From Paragonimus skrjabini miyazakii (lineage: Eukaryota > Platyhelminthes > Trematoda > Plagiorchiida > Troglotrematidae), in contig JTDE01002328.1 in NCBI GenBank assembly GCA_014338405.1, positions 16,542-80,541 of the forward strand: DNA of 64,000 nt. Direction: 5' to 3'. Shown one piece after another: positions 58,028 through 64,000 of the stretch. Each line of letters opens with the position of its first letter. The stretch's first letter is position 1. The position numbers and the translations under genes were made by a program. The notes below the pieces were generated by a model. The model saw only the letters and a list, made by a program, of their open reading frames with translations, made no database searches and was not told the origin of the DNA.

Positions 58028-61000
58028 TCAGATTCCATAAGGCAAGGTGGAATATGCGGTGCATCTTCGATGACGACAGATGAGGTGTTTACCGGATAAC
58101 AAGTCCCATAACGCATTCCGGCCTTCTTTTGGAGTCACGGTAGTCAGACATTTTGGGCAGACATGTTGGATACAGTACTTCCTTGCAAAACTAACTCAAA
58201 GCTGTTATCCTCAACTGGCTGCACGGAAATTGAGGTGCAGTACTCCATGCTTACACCGGCTACTCCTAAAGAAGACGTAAACCGTTTGGTTAAGGAGGGA
58301 GGGGGTAACACTACTTAAAAAAACATTACTTTTGCCCATATTCCAACTGCATATGATGATTTATAGCTTAGTATATCATGAGAAGAATAGCTGGTGCGCC
58401 AAAACTGTTCCAGTGTCAACATTTCTCGTTCCTATAACGCAATCAATAGGTGTGTGCTATATCACTTTCCTCTCCCCCAAATACGCAATCAAAGCATGCC
58501 GGAGATTGGTACCATTTTAAGCTGAGTAGTTAGGTCGTTATGATGTGAATGCCATCAGTTCACTCGTTGACTGGGGTACGACCGCACTTGAGATGTGCGT
58601 ATCCTATTTATCGCTGGTTTACTTTATTTTCTAATTCGACATTATCTATAAAATGGATTTTAACACCTAAGCGAAAAGAGGTGAACAAGCAAACGAGTGA
58701 GGCATACGTTGTGTGCACTTGGAATTTACGCTCAGTTTGTAGAAGCAAGTAGATCACGTCAGTCTCAGACCCCATCAATTCAACTGCTCGCCCATCTTGT
58801 ATCCTTCTGTTAAGATTTATTGAAACGTGACCTATCAAATGTTGAGTTCGAAGCGTATTCGGTGAGTACCGGTTGTATTCGTGCTGTAAACACGCAACGT
58901 ACCAACGCAAAATATGTACACAAGTGAATCAAGACAAGGAAAGCCAAGTTTAGTCAATATGAACGTAATAATCCAATGACGTGATTTGTGGAACACGAAT
59001 ACCAGATAGTGACTCGGACACACATGTGCGCAAGACCGATTGGTCGGTAGGCTAGCAAACAGTAACAGGGCCGGGGCATACATATATATTGGCTACCCAA
59101 ATGCGACACAACAAGACCGATCTGTTGATATCGTCACAACGATCGAGGACACAACTATCGGACGTATTGCATAAAATATGTAAATACAACAATGGAGAAT
59201 GGCGATTTCAGCTGAAGACTATATCTAATTGAATGGCCTGTTCATCACGTTCATTTAATCCATCGCTTCGACACAGGGCTCGTCTGGTTTTCTTGCACGT
59301 CATTTTCACAGCTTGACAAACACCTACGTTTAGCGGTGCTAAACGAAGTGATGTGTTCAAGGATAAAAAGTTGATTAATACTGTTTGGACCGTGCATTTG
59401 TCTAAATGCTGACCATCATTTCGATTCCGTTGATTGTCCTATTGATTGGAATATTTTTCTGCACCGCGACACATAATTGGCGTTCTAAACATCAAGTTGT
59501 GACTGGCTGAGAGGTATACCTCCAGATGGTCGGCAAGCAGCTTGATTTCATCTGTTTCCGTATATTGTTCCGTATGAACGCCACGCGACCTCAACCTAGT
59601 TTGAAACAATACAGTAGAGTGGATAGAATTTATTTCTGAAGATTGATATCTTCTTCACTTGCTCACTGCATATGTAAACTAGACCTTGGTGAATGTGGTA
59701 GATATCTCATGTGCTTTCCTAGCTGAGGATGCAGAGCTCACGTTGCTTCTGTTACCACTTGAACAGCCGTCCTTTGCTCGCTGTGAAACTTTTATCTTCA
59801 AGTTGTTGAGTGTCCTTCTGGGCTTGTTGTTGAAACACTTAGCTCGAAGCTGATATCTATCTTCTGCCTACCTTCTTCTGCATACCTATCGTTCGAATCA
59901 CCTTGACAAGCCGGCGTTGATACACAACTTTCCGTCTGTCCTGATAGTCTGCATTCCTTCAGCATGCATTGGCTTTTTCAGACTTCGAGACTGTTGTTAA
60001 CAATAACTAATTTGTTTTCAAACAGTCTGTTGGACACCGTCTGTGATGAGCAGATAACGTTTCTCTTGCTCAGCCTAGCTTGGTGGCAAAAAATTGTGAA
60101 TGCTGTATTTCATTATGAACCGATCCAGATATCATTCGCTAAACCTGTAATGTGCTCCAATGTAGGCAGTCAAAAAACTGCGTGAACTGTTCAATACCGA
60201 AGAGCACATAAGTCCGTTTCCAATTCTCTCAATGTCCAGATCCAGAAAGGATGGGCAATGACAACTGATCATTCACGTTAACCTTTAAATAATCGGAATT
60301 TAGTGAAAACTAAAAACACGGCAAGCGAGTAGGTTTGCCAAGTTTTCTAGTGCAAATAGATCGCCAGTATGCAACGAACACTTTCGGTCACATTGACCTT
60401 CGTTTAATCCAAAATGAGGTTGTGATCCTCTGACTTCATGAAATTGAGAGCGACGTAGTCCAAAATAAAATACAACACTCAACCTCGTATCATAGTGGAC
60501 GTCGCTGCAAGGATCAGAGGAGTGAAAACAGAAATTGTCGCAGAAGTGGTGCTGTTTTCAAAATTCTGTTGCATTGGAGTGTCCTTTATAAGAGAGAGTT
60601 GCTGTGGGGGAGTATACCAATTCAGTTGTCAACAAAATGTCTTCAAAGCATAGAGAAGGTTCTCTAGGTTGAGTAAAAGTACAATAGGATAAAATATCAC
60701 ACAGAGCAGTCTTTACCTCAATGTGCGCGTTGGTGACATAGTGACCTTGACTGCTACTTTTGATAACTGAGCTTTATTCATTTGATTAAGGAATGTTTAT
60801 AGGTCACCGTGCACCACATAAGTACTCTGTACTTTTCTCCCCGTTACACACGTTTTGGATTGGAACAGAGTGGTTTTTGTGCTTATTTGGTGGTTTGACT
60901 TGCGAGTAATTTGCGGCGACTGTCGCGTATTCCTTGCGATCCAGTCTTTCCGTTTCATCTAGTGATCTAGAAATTCGAAAACTGTCAAGCGCACTTTTAC

Positions 61001-61060
61001 TGCATATTTGACTCAGCATATCTCTTAGGGGGGTTCACAACAGCAGCCGGGGATTTTGTT
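58028..61060. other. No assignable gene
   Basis: Both strands carry only short ORFs without recognisable motifs. No within-window repeat match was noticed. Confidence 0.35.
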
Positions 61061-61067
61061 AACATGA

Positions 61068-61130
61068 ATTGAACATTACTCTAAACTTATAGCAACTGTC
61101 ATAAGCCCAGAAACCTTCATGTAAGCCACT
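61068..61130 (-). repeat. Very diverged ribozyme-SINE tail
   Basis: - strand order TGAAGGTTTCTGGGCTTATG, then ACAGTTGCTATAAGTTTAGA and GTAATGTTCA corresponds to GGAAAGTCTATGGGAATGCG, then ACAGCTGCGATCAATTGTGG and TGATGTTCA. Confidence 0.4.
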
Positions 61131-61617
61131 TCCCAAAGAAAATTACTTTACAAAGTATTCTTCCTGACAGTGTTGCGTTGCTGCTCGGACGCAACCAACC
61201 TTGAACTAAACGGACAACCACAGTGGCACAGGAAACACGTGATTCAGGCAATGTAAAAAACTATATTCTAACATTTGCAAATGGTAGCGTCATTCTTGTG
61301 CACTTGAGTGGATGCATCGTTTGTCGAGGATTATGCGATTTATCTGGATGGAGCTTGGATGTAACCAAGATCGTAGAATACACAGGCGGTATTGACGTGT
61401 ATACAACAGTTACAGCGCGTCACTGATGCATCCTTGGCACGGTCGAAGTCATATCTCTGTCCACACCTGCATGTGACAACTGTGTACCTGACCCATAGTA
61501 GACACTGTTGAATTATCCTATGTAAACTTTCAGCCTTCGCGGGTAAGTGATTCTGAAACTGCCCGATCAATTCGAAGGGAGATGCAATTGTGAGTGACGT
61601 TCACTTCAAATGATATG

Positions 61618-61838
61618 TACACTAAACCTCACCCACAATTGATCGCAGCTGTCGCATTCCAATAAACTTTCCAGTCGGCCCCTTTCAAGCTCTAGTGAGA
61701 GCGAAACTCAAGTCTAGTGCTTCTTCGCGAAAGGGGCCAACTGGAAACTCTATGGGAATGCGACAGCTGCGATCAATTGTGGTGATGTTCATTCTACATG
61801 AAAATCAAAATCCCCTACTACTCATCAGTAATCAAATG
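61618..61838. repeat. Fold-back ribozyme-SINE pair
   Basis: A - strand tail (61628-61685) and a + strand tail (61729-61786) form nearly perfect complementary arms of about 58 bp around a 43-base loop. The loop holds a 5'-truncated ribozyme: stem II GCTCT-AGTG-AGAGC, GAAAC, GTC and TAGTGC are present, while CTGACGA and the 5' strand of stem I are missing. The + copy runs on to the tail end ACTACTCATCAGTAATC. Confidence 0.9.
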
Positions 61839-64000
61839 AAATGCCCTACGTATTCCAGTTGAGCGTTTTTAGGTACACGAACAACTATTTACTTGATATA
61901 AATTAGGCTATTAGTTGACTAGATAGATGTTGGACAAATGGAGGCAAATTGAGGCCTTGTGTGGACACAGTTGTTCTGCCAGTAGATATAAACTTATGAC
62001 GAGTTTGTGTGCGTCTGAGGGAGAGAAGAATGTCGAATGGGTACGGTTTATGGTCAATGTAAATAATGCGAATTTAGTTTATGGACGATTGGCTATAATC
62101 TGTCAACTATGACGAAGTAAATGGGTTTACATGGTTGGATGATGTGACAGTAAGTTGGACAACATAACATGATGATAATATCATCCATGAGGAAGCAAGC
62201 AGCAATAAACAAAGGGTCCACTTAAATGTAAGAATAAGTAGTAAGTTTCTAAACACCAGGCACACAAGATGTGACGTCGGAAAAGAGCCTAGTGATGTGA
62301 ACTTACTAACTTATACTAAGAGTAAACGTATTGCAAAGATACTTTACTGTAAAACATGCTGTTATTGGAGAAAGTGTCGTCTGGGCAGAGGATTGACTGT
62401 ACGTTAACCGTAGACGTTGATTTCGTGTAGAACGTTCTTGCACTTTGAGGAATGCTATCTCGGCCTTTCGTAGGACGACCAACACAGTACTGTAGTCATA
62501 GCATTACTTAGTTTGTTATCAGGACTTGCGCAATCCGAAAGAACAATATCAGTACACGTGGGAGGCTGTTTCCTTACGATCAGCTAGCTCTTGAAACTAC
62601 ATTACTTTCAGATAGCATGACACGTTGGAGAATAGCTCGGTTATCAGGAATTAAGAGCGATGTGCGGTCGGGTACACAAGTAAATTGAATTCGGTTGTTG
62701 AATTGGTCTCTCATAGGTTTTATGTGGGTGTGAGAGAGAAGAGGAGTTAAAAGGCAGTTTCGATCAACATTATCAATTGTATTTTTGAAATTCAAAGTGC
62801 AACACTGAAATGTTTCATAGTGTTTTCTCGAGGATTAAATGAGGATACCCGTTAGTCTAGGGCTTTAACTATTTGTTTGAAAAGTAAAACATCTACTACG
62901 TGAGTAGAGTTATTGATTTCCATCGAGAAGAAATATAAATTTCTAAAATATTCAAAGTAGACATTTGGGCAAACTATCCTTTTTTCTACTTGGGATTTTC
63001 GTTAAGTGAACTGATCTACAACGTTGGCCATTTTCATACAGGCAGAACGTAACAGCTGATGAAGATAAGAAATCCCTAAAAACTGCTGAACGAAATTCAT
63101 CGAATTCCAATACTTTTATGGTTTTACTTTAGATAAGTTGAAATAGGTCACCCACCTCCTAGTCAATTGTACAGGTTACAACCAAAAAGGACAGAATTTA
63201 AGACATGAGTTATAATCTCCACTCTAGTCTTGTCATAACATCTTGTGCGTCCTCAACAGTCAAGGATAACAAGCTGACAGTTTGACCAAGTAACATGTGT
63301 GTTTGAGGAGCTTACACTTTAATTAACTCACCAACCAATCGTATTACGCGATATTATTGATTATATTCATAGGTTTTGACTCGGGGTTAAATATCTTCTC
63401 CATCGTCTTCTTCATCTGATGATTGGAAATCCATGAAGAATTGCCGTCATGAGGGTGACGATTGAGCATTACCGAATAAGTTTGCTAAGCCTCTCAGATG
63501 CAAAGTTATCAATTTACAAAGCTGGTAAAAATTTATCTGGTGAACGCTGTAATCCTGTGGAGATATGTTGTCACCGTTTGCCGTGTCACATATGCAAATA
63601 ATGATTTTTAGACATAAACCATTAGTTTCGTGTCCTCGTAAAATAGGTGGTCGGAGGGATTTTTGATTGTCAAGTAAAATGTGTGTGGAAGTACGTTACT
63701 TACGTCGTACACACAAAATACAGCAAAATAAGTCATCAGTTGAGACGTTAATTACCTAGGAGATATGTTCCACTACTATGGGCATCTATTTACAACTGCT
63801 CTTGTACGCTTCACTTCTTTCAGGTCACAGAGTTGTCAACATTTCGGTACGTACGACATTCACATTCAACTCGTGTCATGCAACTCATTCGCGCCGATGT
63901 GTAGAATAAAGTGTTCCCTCTTTCCTGAAGTTTTTTGTTTTTGCGTCAATTACTGATATGTCATCCATGTCTAAATCAACGTTATCCCACGTGTTGGTTC
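61839..64000. other. No assignable gene
   Basis: AT-rich sequence, no conserved ORF, RNA gene or repeat match seen on either strand to the window end. Confidence 0.4.

Noticed and set aside
1..64000. CRISPR arrays, operons, bacterial promoters or ribosome binding sites
   Set aside because: The window is clearly eukaryotic (GT-AG introns, LINEs, PLEs, tRNA-derived SINEs); no regularly spaced direct repeats of CRISPR type were seen.

Overview
The window is eukaryotic and most likely from a flatworm (Platyhelminthes). It holds one sparse, intron-rich gene in a background of decayed retroelements: CR1-like and RTE-like non-LTR elements, several Penelope-like elements (PLEs), and a tRNA-headed short element that carries a hammerhead ribozyme. 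This mix is typical of trematodes and cestodes with large genomes. The species is not identifiable from the sequence alone. Three runs of N (12868-12967, 32404-33088, 55123-55462) mark assembly gaps.

The only host gene I can support is on the + strand: the 3' end of the mu subunit gene of the AP-3 adaptor complex (AP3M). Its last three coding exons lie at 2926-3087, 7594-7713 and 22835-22900. They have clean GT-AG borders, all phase 0 where testable, and together encode the C-terminal mu-homology domain down to the stop. The introns are about 4.5 kb and 15.1 kb. The window starts inside the gene, so upstream exons are missing.

Layout. 39-605: decayed Tc1/mariner (IS630-type) transposase. 606-22900: AP3M exons and introns with LINE and PLE scraps and several ribozyme-SINE copies. 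22901-27880: possible 3' UTR and unassignable decayed sequence. 27885-29351: a 5'-truncated PLE bounded by about 165-bp inverted repeats. 29447-34320: a CR1-like LINE with ORF1 and ORF2, preceded by a CCAAT-box array. 34393-36842: a dispersed repeat, a SINE copy and a second PLE with RT and GIY-YIG domains. 37765-38990: a SINE copy and a 3' fragment of the CR1-like LINE. 40381-43702: a second copy of the PLE 5' segment and two head-to-head RTE-like LINE fragments. 44837-49700: PLE and SINE copies, including the one SINE whose promoter boxes and ribozyme are both intact. 52748-56760: a nearly intact RTE-like LINE on the - strand. 57612-61838: more SINE copies. The rest is unique or unrecognisable intergenic DNA.

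The most interesting system is the SINE family. Each good copy has a tRNA-like head with Pol III box A (TGGCGCAGTGG) and box B (GGTTCAAGTCC), followed about 20 bases later by a complete minimal type I hammerhead ribozyme, then a conserved tail. Copies repeatedly occur as inverted pairs with heads inward and tails outward, the same layout as the inverted repeats around the 27.9-29.4 kb PLE. SINE and PLE also share AAATCCCCGA near their 3' ends. I infer, without proof, a retrozyme-like or Sm-alpha-like element mobilised by PLE machinery.
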